Under the pieces are notes generated by a model that was not told the DNA's origin, did not search any database, and saw only the letters and a list, made by a program, of their open reading frames with translations. From positions 26,231 through 48,186 of the forward strand of contig DBRA01000004.1 of the NCBI GenBank assembly GCA_002305445.1: a stretch of 21,956 nt of DNA. Reading direction: 5' to 3'. Of the stretch, positions 13,869 to 21,847 are shown piece after piece. This DNA comes from Clostridiales bacterium UBA1380. GTDB taxonomy: Bacteria; Bacillota; Clostridia; Oscillospirales; CAG-272. Both the position numbers and the translations under genes were made by a program. How positions within the stretch are numbered: position 1 is the first letter of the stretch; every line of letters begins with the position of its first letter.

Positions 13869-15748
13869 ATCGCCGGCTTCGCCGGTTCGTCGATGAAAAA
13901 GCGTTTATACCACGTGAGAAACGTAAACGCGACCCATATTTTTCTGCCGTTGTTCTCTTTCCCTTCGCGATGCGCGTCGAGCAGACGCATCAGCGCCCGC
14001 GTATCGAAGAACTCGGCCGCGTAATCGGAGGTGAAGTACGACTTAACGATGTCGTAGTACTTGTCCTGCGCGAGCCAGTACTTGATCGGCACCGGGAAGC
14101 CGAGCTTGGGGCGGTTAGCCCACTCGTCCGGCAGCGTCAGGTTTGCCGCCTGACGCAGGATGTATTTCGTGTTTTTACCGTTTATCTTATAGTTAGCGGG
14201 AATTTTCTCGGCTTCGGCCATGACGACGCGGTCGAGGTACGGAACGCGCAGCTCGAGCGAATGAGCCATGCTCATTTTGTCCGCTTTGAGCAGTATGTCG
14301 CCCGGCAGCCACATATGGATGTCGAGGTACTGCTTCTTTTCAAGCTCCGTTTTACCCTTGACGGCGGCGTAAATGCTGTCGGTCAGGTCGCGCACGGTCA
14401 CGCTGCCCTTGTATTCGGGCGTAAGCAGCGCTTCGGCTTCGCTGTCGGCGAACACCATAGCCTGTCCGACGAAGTAGTCCTCGGGCCGTCCGCTCGAGCG
14501 TATGATCATCTCGCGCCCCTTGAAGTACGGCATTTTTTTCGCAACAGACGCGGCGGCGCCGCGAAGGGGGGCGGGCAGCTTTTTATATCTGCGCTGCGCG
14601 GGCGTGTCGTCGTACCACTCGTATCCGGCGAAGATCTCGTCAGCGCCCTCGCCGGACAGAACGACGGTCACATGCTCGCGCGCGAGCCGGGTCAAGAACC
14701 ACAGCGGAACGCTCGACGGGTTCGCCTGCGGCTCGTCCATGTGGTACTGTATGTCCGCGAACGCGTCGAAGCACTCGTCCGCGCTGATCTCGTAGCGGTA
14801 GTTTTTTATGCGGAGCAGCTTCGACAGCTCGGCGGCTTCGTCCGTTTCGTCGAAGTTCGGGTGGTGTCCGGCGTAATCGCGCCCGAAGCCGACCGAAAAC
14901 GTCTCGTCGGGCATCTGCGCCGCCGTTATATAGCTTGAGTCGACGCCGCCGGATAAAAACGAGCCGACCTTAACGTCGCTGATGCGGTGCGCTTCGACGC
15001 TCTCGCGGATTATGCCGTCGAGCCGCTTCGCGCACTCATCGGGCGGATACGGGTAATTCTTATCGGATTCGAAGTTGACGTCCCAGAAGCGCTCCTTCTT
15101 CATCTCGCCGGTCGCGGTGTCGTAGACGAACTTCGTCGCGGGCGGCAGCTTGTACACGCCCTCGAAAAACGTCTCCTCCTGCGCCGAATACTGAAGCGTC
15201 AGATAAGGGCGCAGCGCGTTTTTGTTGAGTTTCTTGACAAAGCCGGGGTGGTCGAGAAATGATTTTATCTCGCTGCCGAAAATGAAGCCGCCGTCTTTGG
15301 CGAATGTATAATAAAACGGTTTGATGCCGAAGAAGTCGCGGGCTCCGTGCAGCGTCTTTGTCGCCGCATCCCATATCGCGAACGCGAACATGCCGCGCAG
15401 CATATCGGGCAGAGCGTCGCCGTACTCCGCGAAACCGCGCAGCAGAACCTCGGTGTCGCACGATGTGCGGAAGACGTGTCCCGCGGCCTCGAGCTTCGCG
15501 CGCAGCTCCATGAAGTTGTATACCTCTCCGTTGTAAACGATCGTGTAGCGGCCGTCCTCGGTGCTCATCGGCTGGTTCGCCTGTGCGGAAAGGTCGATTA
15601 TCGACAGGCGGCGGAAGCCGAGCGCGGCTCCGTCGCCGAAATAATAACCGTCCGCGTCAGGGCCGCGGTGTATGATCCTGTCCGTCATGGCGCGAAGCAC
15701 CGCTTCCGTATCGGCGACGAAACCCGTATATCCGACAAAACCGCACAT
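13865..15748 (-). CDS. asnB: AsnB/AsnH-type glutamine-dependent amidotransferase
   Basis: 627-aa class II glutaminase plus asparagine-synthase domain. Cys2, exposed after removal of Met1, is the glutaminase nucleophile; RRLSIID (46-52), YNGEVYN (72-78) and CDTEVLL (97-103) line the glutamine pocket. The synthetase ATP loop is SFLSGGVDSS (263-272), followed by LSGEGADEIFAGY and LLKADKMSMAHSLELRVPYLD. It makes ammonia from glutamine and amidates an adenylated aspartyl carboxylate. As first gene of a unit with a D-Asp-ligase-like enzyme and a racemase, it may act like lactobacillar AsnH, which amidates D-Asp of the peptidoglycan cross-bridge, rather than making free asparagine (inference; sequence alone does not separate the two). 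GGGGAG 9 nt before ATG and an extended -10 promoter support the start. Confidence 0.92.
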   Translation of the reverse strand: MCGFVGYTGFVADTEAVLRAMTDRIIHRGPDADGYYFGDGAALGFRRLSIIDLSAQANQPMSTEDGRYTIVYNGEVYNFMELRAKLEAAGHVFRTSCDTEVLLRGFAEYGDALPDMLRGMFAFAIWDAATKTLHGARDFFGIKPFYYTFAKDGGFIFGSEIKSFLDHPGFVKKLNKNALRPYLTLQYSAQEETFFEGVYKLPPATKFVYDTATGEMKKERFWDVNFESDKNYPYPPDECAKRLDGIIRESVEAHRISDVKVGSFLSGGVDSSYITAAQMPDETFSVGFGRDYAGHHPNFDETDEAAELSKLLRIKNYRYEISADECFDAFADIQYHMDEPQANPSSVPLWFLTRLAREHVTVVLSGEGADEIFAGYEWYDDTPAQRRYKKLPAPLRGAAASVAKKMPYFKGREMIIRSSGRPEDYFVGQAMVFADSEAEALLTPEYKGSVTVRDLTDSIYAAVKGKTELEKKQYLDIHMWLPGDILLKADKMSMAHSLELRVPYLDRVVMAEAEKIPANYKINGKNTKYILRQAANLTLPDEWANRPKLGFPVPIKYWLAQDKYYDIVKSYFTSDYAAEFFDTRALMRLLDAHREGKENNGRKIWVAFTFLTWYKRFFIDEPAKPAI

Positions 15749-15804
15749 TAATGATAACTCCCCGCAATGCTGATATATGAGTAAGACTTTTATACTGAAT
15801 CTTT

Positions 15805-15813
15805 ATTATAACA
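15805..15813 (-). promoter_or_regulatory. Extended -10 promoter of the five-gene operon
   Basis: On the minus strand TGTTATAAT (plus 15805-15813) lies 56 nt before the asnB-like start. The -35 at the right distance (TTTATT) is weak, which an extended -10 can offset. The rest of the 207-nt gap up to 15955 shows nothing beyond the terminator at 15912-15941. Confidence 0.65.
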
Positions 15814-15911
15814 TAAAAAGGGGTAAAAATAAACAGAAGCGGATTATTTTTTACTTTTGGCCCGAGCGCCTTTTCGCCGGCAATTTTTTCCGTTACTACT
15901 GTAAAAATACC

Positions 15912-15941
15912 AAAGAGACGCTGCCAAGGCAACGTCTCTTT
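15912..15941 (-). terminator. Terminator of the shikimate operon
   Basis: AAAGAGACG (15912-15920) pairs with CGTCTCTTT (15933-15941), and the inner TGCC/GGCA extends the stem past a C/A mismatch. It lies 15 nt after the DAHP synthase stop. On the minus strand the T-run is interrupted (CTCTTTGGTATTTTT), so some read-through into the next operon on the same strand is possible. Confidence 0.75.
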
Positions 15942-15955
15942 TATATTGCGAAAAG

Positions 15956-16984
15956 TTATCGCAGGTCGGCGATCTCGAGCAAGAGCTTCTCCGTCTTTTC
16001 CCAGCCGAGGCACGGGTCCGTGATGGATTTCCCGTATACGCAACCGTCGGGCTTCTGGTTGCCGTCCTCGATGTACGATTCGATCATCAGCCCTTTGACG
16101 AGCTTATAGATGTCAGGTGAGTGGCGCGTGCTGTGGAGGATCTCCTTTGCGATTCTGGTCTGCTCCTCCCACTTCTTGCCGGAGTTCGCATGGTTCGTGT
16201 CAACGATCACGGCGGGGTTCGCCAAACCGCTTTCGTTGTAGTGTTCGCACAGCACGATAAGGTCCTCGTAGTGGTAGTTCGGCTGCGACTGGCCGCGCTT
16301 GTCGACCGAGCCGCGAAGGATCGCGTGGGCGAGCGGGTTGCCCTTGCTCTGCACCTCCCAGCCGGAGTAGACGAAGACGTGCGGATGCTGCGCGGCCGTT
16401 ATCGAGTTCATCATAACCGAGAGGTCGCCGCTCGTCGGGTTCTTCATGCCGACCGGGATATCGAGGCCGCTCGCGGTAAGGCGATGCTGCTGGTTTTCGA
16501 CCGAGCGCGCGCCGACGGCGACATACGAGAGTACGTCAGAAAGGTACTGGTGGTTTTCGGGGTAGAGCATCTCGTCCGCGCAGGAGAAGCCCGTCTGCGA
16601 GAGCGCGTTCATGTGCAGCTTGCGGATCGAGATCAGCCCTTTGAGCATGTCGGGGTTGGCCGTGGGGTCGGGCTGATGCAGCATGCCCTTGTAGCCGTCG
16701 CCGTTCGTGCGCGGTTTGTTCGTGTAGATGCGCGGGATGATCACAAGCTTGTCGGCGGTCTGCTCCTGTACGCGGCGCAGACGCGAGATGTAGTCGAGAA
16801 CGGCGTTTTCGCGGTCGGCCGAGCAGGGCCCGATGACAATCACCAGTTTATCGCTCTTTCCGCGGAACACGTCCTGTATTTCGCGGTCGTTTGCTTTCTT
16901 TTTTTCGGCAAGCTCCTCCGACAGCGGGTACATATCCTTGACTTCTTTCGGGAGCGGGAGCTTGCGTTTGAATTCCATATTCAT
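15956..16984 (-). CDS. aroF: DAHP synthase, class I-alpha (AroF/G/H type)
   Basis: 3-deoxy-7-phosphoheptulonate synthase: condenses phosphoenolpyruvate with erythrose 4-phosphate, the first step of the shikimate pathway. 342 aa, normal length for the E. coli-type enzyme. Landmarks: VIGPCSADRE with metal ligand Cys54, RIYTNKPRTNGDGYKGM (85-101), GARSVENQQHR (158-168), GMKNPTSGD (179-187), VDTNHANSGKKW (261-272) with metal ligand His265, Glu302 in MIESYIEDGNQ, and Asp323 in SITDPCLGW. It lacks the regulatory ACT or chorismate-mutase fusion of some Gram-positive enzymes; the N-terminal extension (1-45) is where aromatic amino acids bind in the E. coli isozymes. It is last in the operon although it acts first. 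GGAG inside the end of tyrA precedes the start; Met3 is an alternative. The F, G or H symbol cannot be chosen from sequence alone. Confidence 0.95.
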   Translation of the reverse strand: MNMEFKRKLPLPKEVKDMYPLSEELAEKKKANDREIQDVFRGKSDKLVIVIGPCSADRENAVLDYISRLRRVQEQTADKLVIIPRIYTNKPRTNGDGYKGMLHQPDPTANPDMLKGLISIRKLHMNALSQTGFSCADEMLYPENHQYLSDVLSYVAVGARSVENQQHRLTASGLDIPVGMKNPTSGDLSVMMNSITAAQHPHVFVYSGWEVQSKGNPLAHAILRGSVDKRGQSQPNYHYEDLIVLCEHYNESGLANPAVIVDTNHANSGKKWEEQTRIAKEILHSTRHSPDIYKLVKGLMIESYIEDGNQKPDGCVYGKSITDPCLGWEKTEKLLLEIADLR

Positions 16985-16989
16985 ATCTA

Positions 16990-17880
16990 TTATTCTCCGT
17001 TCGGTTGATTCTGTTTGATATCGAAATAGCTGCGGCGTTCGGTGGAAAGGCGCATCATCGCGCGAATGCTGTCGCTGTCTTCGCGCTCGATAGCGTCGCG
17101 GAGCTGCATAAATTTATCGGTGAAGATATCCATCTGGCGCAGCAGCTGGTCTTTATTCAGCAGGAACAGCTCGCTCCACATCCTGTCGTTGATCTTCGCG
17201 ATGCGCGTAAGGTCGCGGAACGAATCGCCCGTGTAATCGACGAGATGCTGCGAGTCCTTGCAGACCATGAGCGAAACGGCGATGCAGTGGGTCAGCTGCG
17301 AGAGGAAGCCGATCATTTCGTCGTGCTCCTCGGGCGACAGCGTCGATATGCGCGCGAAACCGAGCGTCTCGCCGAGCCGGCGGCATTTATCTATGGCGCT
17401 GGGCGTGTTTTTACCGGTGGGCGTGACTATATAGTTCGCGCCTTTGAATATCTCCTTCGTCGCGTTGCGCACGCCGCTCGATTCGCGCCCCGCCATCGGG
17501 TGCGCGCCGATAAATTCGAGGTCGCTTCGCAGCATGTTCTGAACGTCGTACACAACCGCGCATTTGACGCCGGTGACGTCCGTGAGCAGCGCTCCGCTTT
17601 TAATCGCGCTTTGGTTTTCGGAAAGCCACGCCGTCAGCGCCTTGGGGTATAACGCAAAGATTATCAGGTCGAAGCGGCCGATATACGACGGGTCGGGCTT
17701 TACGCCTTCCGGCGCGGCGATGCCGTGCGATATGATGCCGCGGTAAAGCGCGTAGTCGATATCGTCCCGCTTGTGCGAGACGGCGCCCACCTCGTAACCG
17801 GCGTCGGTCAGCGCTTCGGCATAGCTGCCGCCGATGAGACCGAGGCCGACGATGAGTATTTTAGTGTTCAGGTCAAGCAT
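16990..17880 (-). CDS. tyrA: Prephenate dehydrogenase
   Basis: NAD(P)-dependent oxidative decarboxylation of prephenate to 4-hydroxyphenylpyruvate, the branch to tyrosine. 296 aa. Rossmann motif GLGLIGGS (12-19), FIGAHPMAGRESSG (123-136) with the substrate-site His127, and the helical C-terminal half with SQLTH (His198), where SHLPH is usual. It ends without an ACT domain or a chorismate mutase fusion, so feedback control by tyrosine through ACT is not expected. The start lies 8 nt inside the end of aroA and is preceded by GGAGGTG at 10 nt. The chorismate mutase that would supply its substrate is not in the window. Confidence 0.94.
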   Translation of the reverse strand: MLDLNTKILIVGLGLIGGSYAEALTDAGYEVGAVSHKRDDIDYALYRGIISHGIAAPEGVKPDPSYIGRFDLIIFALYPKALTAWLSENQSAIKSGALLTDVTGVKCAVVYDVQNMLRSDLEFIGAHPMAGRESSGVRNATKEIFKGANYIVTPTGKNTPSAIDKCRRLGETLGFARISTLSPEEHDEMIGFLSQLTHCIAVSLMVCKDSQHLVDYTGDSFRDLTRIAKINDRMWSELFLLNKDQLLRQMDIFTDKFMQLRDAIEREDSDSIRAMMRLSTERRSYFDIKQNQPNGE

Positions 17881-19075
17881 CGTACATCTTCACCTCCGCT
17901 CCGATCGATTGCATCACCTTAAAAAAGTCCCTCCAGCTCTTTGCGACAGCCTGCGCGCCGCGTATCTCGCCACCGCACAGCGTGCACAGCACCGCCAGCG
18001 CCATCACGATGCGATGGTCGTTGTGGCCGTCGAGCGGTTCTGACGGCTCGTGCAGTGTTCCGCTTATGTCCGCTGTGTTATCACCGACATCGACGCGGAT
18101 GCCGAATTTTGCAAGCTCCCGCGCCATCGACGCGGCCCTGTCGCTTTCCTTGAGCCGCAGGCGCGCCGTTCCGGTGAAGTGTGCGCCGCCCTTAGCGGCG
18201 GCTGCGGCGAAAAGTATCGGTCCGAGGTCGGGGCAGTCGGATATATCGATGACCTCGCCGCGGTCTACCCGCTCGAATAGCGAAACACAGACCTTATCGC
18301 CCTGAAAGCTGTTCTCATCGAGCCCTTCCACCCTGACGTCCCCGCCGAGCGCGTTTAGTGCGTACAAGAACGCGGCGTTTGACCAGTCGCCTTCGCAGAC
18401 GGTTTCGACCGGCTTGTATTTCTGTCCGCCCGCGACATGGTATCTGTCGCCGTCCGCATCGACTTTTATCCCGAAGCTGCCGAGCGCGTGAATCGTCATG
18501 TCGACATACGGCCTGCTTTCGAGCGCGGTCGTGATTATTACGTCGCCGGACGAATCCGTCAGGGGCAGCGCGTAAAGAAGGCCGGTTATAAACTGGCTGC
18601 TCACGTCGCCTCGCAGCCGGTATTCGCCGCCGGTCAGCTTTCCGGCGACCGACAGGCTCTCGTCTTTTTTATTAAATATTACGCCGGATTTGCTCAAAAC
18701 ATCCTCGTATACGCTTACGCCGCGTTCGATCAGGCGGCGCGTGCCGTAAAATTCGCCGCCATCTCCGAGTGCGAGCGCAATCGGTATAAAAAACCGCAGC
18801 GTGCTTCCGCTCTCGCGGCAATAGAATCTGCCGCCGTTTATCGCAGCGCCGCCGTTGCCGCAGACGGTCAGCGTGCCGTTATCAATCTCATACCCCGCTC
18901 CGAGCTGCGATATGCAGTCGAGCGTGGCCGAGATGTCCTCGCTTTCTGCGAAACCTTTTATTATGCTTTTGCCGTCGGCAAGCGCCGCCCCTATTATCAG
19001 GCGATGCAGGTAGCTTTTTGACGGAGGCGCTTTGACGGCTCCGGTTACATGTGATTTCTTTATCTTTACGTTCAT
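17873..19075 (-). CDS. aroA: EPSP synthase (3-phosphoshikimate 1-carboxyvinyltransferase)
   Basis: Transfers enolpyruvyl from phosphoenolpyruvate to shikimate 3-phosphate. 400 aa, somewhat short for the family. Landmarks: APPSKSYLHR (16-25) with the phosphate-binding lysine, ESGSTLRFF (88-96), DVSSQFITGLL, GDWSNAAFL, CPDLGPILF, RLKESDRAA and HNDHRIVMA. In ESGSTLRF the glycine equal to E. coli Gly96 is kept, while the position of E. coli Pro101 is Phe95. The start overlaps aroQ by ATGA and the end overlaps tyrA by 8 nt, so translation is coupled on both sides. Confidence 0.96.
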   Translation of the reverse strand: MNVKIKKSHVTGAVKAPPSKSYLHRLIIGAALADGKSIIKGFAESEDISATLDCISQLGAGYEIDNGTLTVCGNGGAAINGGRFYCRESGSTLRFFIPIALALGDGGEFYGTRRLIERGVSVYEDVLSKSGVIFNKKDESLSVAGKLTGGEYRLRGDVSSQFITGLLYALPLTDSSGDVIITTALESRPYVDMTIHALGSFGIKVDADGDRYHVAGGQKYKPVETVCEGDWSNAAFLYALNALGGDVRVEGLDENSFQGDKVCVSLFERVDRGEVIDISDCPDLGPILFAAAAAKGGAHFTGTARLRLKESDRAASMARELAKFGIRVDVGDNTADISGTLHEPSEPLDGHNDHRIVMALAVLCTLCGGEIRGAQAVAKSWRDFFKVMQSIGAEVKMYDA

Positions 19076-19515
19076 TTTTTTGACCCGATATGCTCCGCCA
19101 GCCAGTCCATCGCGGCGAGGTAGCCGTCAAGCCCCATGCCGCTGATCGTATGCTGCACGACGTCGCGGATATAGCTGATCCGGCGGAACGGCTCGCGGCT
19201 GTTTACGTCGGAGATATGCACCTCGACCGTCGGTATCGGCACGCTCTTTACGGCGTCGGCGATCGCGACGGATGTGTGCGTATACGCGGCGGGATTGAAC
19301 ACGATGCCGTCGACTCCGTCGAAATAAGCCTTCTGGATCGCGTCCACAAGGTCGCCTTCATGGTTGGACTGGTACAGTTCGACCTCGACGCCGAGCTTCT
19401 CCGCGTGTGCCTTTATCATGTCGCAGAGGTCGGCGTAGCTTGACCTGCCGTATATGTCCGGCTCGCGGATGCCCAGCATGTTGATGTTAGGGCCGTTCAA
19501 TATAAGCAACTTCAT
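19072..19515 (-). CDS. aroQ: 3-dehydroquinate dehydratase, type II
   Basis: Dehydrates 3-dehydroquinate to 3-dehydroshikimate by the enolate (trans) mechanism; the family forms dodecamers. 147 aa, normal length. ILNGPNINMLGIREPDIYG (5-23) carries the catalytic Tyr22 on the flexible loop; QSNHEGDLVD (49-58); FNPAAYTHTS (73-82) with Asn74 and His80; EVHISDVNSREPFR (98-111) with catalytic His100 and Arg111. It overlaps its neighbours on both sides as ATGA. No type I (AroD) motif is present. Confidence 0.97.
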   Translation of the reverse strand: MKLLILNGPNINMLGIREPDIYGRSSYADLCDMIKAHAEKLGVEVELYQSNHEGDLVDAIQKAYFDGVDGIVFNPAAYTHTSVAIADAVKSVPIPTVEVHISDVNSREPFRRISYIRDVVQHTISGMGLDGYLAAMDWLAEHIGSKK

Positions 19516-20750
19516 CGGCAGATCACCTCGTCGTATATTTTTTTAGCAACGTCGTATGCATCGCTGTCGCCGTCGACCGTGATATCGGCGGCGGCGCGGT
19601 ATTTATCGTATCGCTCGCCGTACAGCCTCCGAAGCGCGTCCTTATCGGCCGAAAGAGGCCTGTCCGGCGCCGCGACGAGCCTGTCGGGCGAGCGGTCAAT
19701 AAAGACGATCACGCTGTTGCGGCGCAGAGCTCTTACGTTGCGCGCGTCGAGGATGCAGCCGCCGCCGGTCGAGATAATGATGCCCTTTTTATCGGCATAC
19801 TCAGCCGTGACACCGCGCTCAATGCGTCTGAATTCACCTTCGCCGTCTGATGCGAATATGTCGGAGATTTTTCTGCCTTCGCGCTGCTCTATAATGTCGT
19901 CGAGATCCGCCGATTCCCTTCCCGTCATCGAAGCGAGTATCTCTCCGACGGTTGTTTTGCCGCATGTCGGCATTCCGATGAGCGCGATATTGCGCATGTC
20001 GGACGTTATTTTTTCGAACACTCGGTCGATTAATACTTCCTTCGCCGCGGTTCCGGTGAACAGAGCCGAAGCATACACCGCCTGCGCCACGAGCATGTAA
20101 AGGCCGCCGCACGCTTTGATGCCGCGCTCGCGCGCGTCGAGGACGAGATTCGTGTTGAGCGGATGGTATATGGCGTCGACGACGCCTTCGAGCATCGCGA
20201 AGTGTGCTATGTCGATCGGACATCCGTCCGTATTCGGATACATGCCTACGGGCGTTGTGTTGATGATTATCTTCGCGTCCGGATGAAGCGCCGCCGCCTC
20301 GTCGTATGTGCAGCTCCCGTTGCCGCCGCGCGAAACCGTAATGACCGGGTCTGCGCCCAACGCCGCCGCAACCGCGCGAGCTGTCTTCGATGTACCGCCC
20401 GTGCCGAGTACGAGCGTTTTTCTGCCCGTTAAATCGATGCCCGCGCGATTGATAAGCGCCGTCATTCCGGCAAAATCGGTGTTGTAGCCGTACAGCCTGC
20501 CGTCTTTGTTGACGACCGTGTTGACCGCACCGATCGCTTTAGCGTCGTCCGAAATCACGTCGAGATACGGCATGACCTTCTCTTTATACGGGATCGTGAC
20601 GTTGATGCCGAGGAAATCGCGATTGCGCATGAAGCCGTCGACCTCGTCCGGCGCGAGCTCGATGAGTTCGTATTCGTAACCGGCTATGCTTTCGTGTATC
20701 TCCCGCGAGTAGCTGTGCGAAAGATGCTCGCCGATAAGTCCGTACTTCAT
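19512..20750 (-). CDS. aroE: Bifunctional shikimate dehydrogenase-shikimate kinase (AroE-AroK)
   Basis: One 412-aa chain for two consecutive steps, dehydroshikimate to shikimate and shikimate to shikimate 3-phosphate. Residues 1-250 are AroE: SHSYSREIHE (11-20) for shikimate binding, NVTIPYKEKV with catalytic Lys56, GAVNTVV, GYNTDFAGM with Asp92, NADPH loop GTGGTSKTA (116-124), NTTPVGMYP, and GLYMLVAQA. Residues 252-412 are AroK: Walker A GMPTCGKTT (259-267), DLDDIIEQREG (282-292), STGGGCILD (327-335) and the lid DRPLS (363-367). The join is short (about EKITSDMRN), with no stop or frame change, so the fusion is genuine. ATGA overlaps link it to aroC upstream and aroQ downstream. Confidence 0.96.
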   Translation of the reverse strand: MKYGLIGEHLSHSYSREIHESIAGYEYELIELAPDEVDGFMRNRDFLGINVTIPYKEKVMPYLDVISDDAKAIGAVNTVVNKDGRLYGYNTDFAGMTALINRAGIDLTGRKTLVLGTGGTSKTARAVAAALGADPVITVSRGGNGSCTYDEAAALHPDAKIIINTTPVGMYPNTDGCPIDIAHFAMLEGVVDAIYHPLNTNLVLDARERGIKACGGLYMLVAQAVYASALFTGTAAKEVLIDRVFEKITSDMRNIALIGMPTCGKTTVGEILASMTGRESADLDDIIEQREGRKISDIFASDGEGEFRRIERGVTAEYADKKGIIISTGGGCILDARNVRALRRNSVIVFIDRSPDRLVAAPDRPLSADKDALRRLYGERYDKYRAAADITVDGDSDAYDVAKKIYDEVICR

Positions 20751-21844
20751 TTTCCTACTCCGTTTAACAGTACATCCGTGCCGTACCGCATCGCCAGAAG
20801 ATCTGCTGTCACAATCGCCGCGACGCTGTCGATAACCGGGCAGATGCGGCGGATTATCGCGGGGTCGTGGCGGCCGTGTATGATAAGCTCGGTCTCGCGC
20901 CCGGCGACGAAGTCGACGGTCTGCTGAGGCTTTGAAATCGAGGGCGTCGGCTTGACCGCGCAGTTGAACAATACGGGCATACCGTTTGTGATTCCGCCGT
21001 TGATTCCGCCGTTGGAGTTCGTCGCTGTAACCACCTTTCCGTCAATTATGCGGAGCGCGTCGTTATAGGCGCTGCCGCGCAGCCTGCAGCCGTCGAAGCC
21101 GGCGCCGAATTCGATTCCCTTGACGGCGCCAACACCGAACAGCGCGCGGCTCAGCATGCTTTCGACGGAGTCGAACCACGGCTCGCCTACGCCCGCCGGT
21201 ATGCCGCAGATCGCCGTCTGCACCGCGCCGCCGACGCTGTCATGGTCGGCCGCGGCCGCGGCGATGGCGGCTGTGATTTTCTCTTCTGCGCCTTCATCTA
21301 GTACGGGGAATGCTTTACTGTTGAGAAGCGAAATGTCGGCTGCAACGTCACCGAACGGCCTGTCGCATACGTCGGCGCAGCGGAGGATATGCGTGCCGAC
21401 CCTGACGCCGATATTCTCGAGCGCGGGTATGACAATGCCGCCCGCGGCGACGAGCGCCGCCGTTATTCTGCCCGAAAAATGGCCGCCTCCGCGGTAGTCC
21501 TCATAACCGTGATACTTGACATGCGCCGCGTAATCGGCGTGCGACGGGCGCGCGACGCCGTATTCGTAGTCGCCGCTGCGAACGTCGACGTTCGGAATCA
21601 TGATGCAAACGGGCGAACCGGTGGTGCGGCTGTTGAAAACGCCGCTTATAATTTTAAATTCGTCCGGCTCGCATCGCGCGGTCTCTGTCTTGCCGTGCGG
21701 GCGGCGGCGCGAGAGGTACTTCGCGATGACGTCTTCGTCGACGGCGATCCCGGGCGCAATGCCGTCTATGACGCAGCCGACGCCCTCGCCGTGGCTTTCG
21801 CCGAATAAGGTCACCGAAAGGCTTTCTCCGATGGTATTTTTCAT
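20747..21844 (-). CDS. aroC: Chorismate synthase
   Basis: Eliminates phosphate from EPSP to give chorismate, using reduced FMN. 365 aa, full length. GESHGEGVG (16-24) with the first catalytic His18; RRRPHGKTETAR (46-57), where most relatives have RRxPGQ; VARPSHADYAAHVKYHGYEDYRGGG region with HFSGRIT; ATNSNGGINGGITNGMP (the FMN-binding signature); KPTPSISKPQQTVD; and GRHDPAIIRR with the second catalytic histidine. Its start is 3 nt after the stop of the upstream partial gene, with GAAAGG about 12 nt before it, and its stop overlaps aroE/K by ATGA. No NADPH-flavin reductase extension is seen. Confidence 0.97.
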   Translation of the reverse strand: MKNTIGESLSVTLFGESHGEGVGCVIDGIAPGIAVDEDVIAKYLSRRRPHGKTETARCEPDEFKIISGVFNSRTTGSPVCIMIPNVDVRSGDYEYGVARPSHADYAAHVKYHGYEDYRGGGHFSGRITAALVAAGGIVIPALENIGVRVGTHILRCADVCDRPFGDVAADISLLNSKAFPVLDEGAEEKITAAIAAAAADHDSVGGAVQTAICGIPAGVGEPWFDSVESMLSRALFGVGAVKGIEFGAGFDGCRLRGSAYNDALRIIDGKVVTATNSNGGINGGITNGMPVLFNCAVKPTPSISKPQQTVDFVAGRETELIIHGRHDPAIIRRICPVIDSVAAIVTADLLAMRYGTDVLLNGVGK

Positions 21845-21847
21845 AAT

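Noticed and set aside
13865..15748. Treating the cassette as a lasso-peptide or other natural-product cluster because of the asparagine-synthase-like enzyme
   Set aside because: The enzyme has a full glutaminase domain, there is no precursor peptide or protease, and the neighbours are Mur ligase, racemase and D-Asp-ligase-like genes, which point to the cell wall.
15842..15911. Possible leader RNA or riboswitch upstream of the asnB-like gene
   Set aside because: It lies upstream of the predicted promoter, so it would not be in the transcript, and no conserved T-box or riboswitch core is visible.
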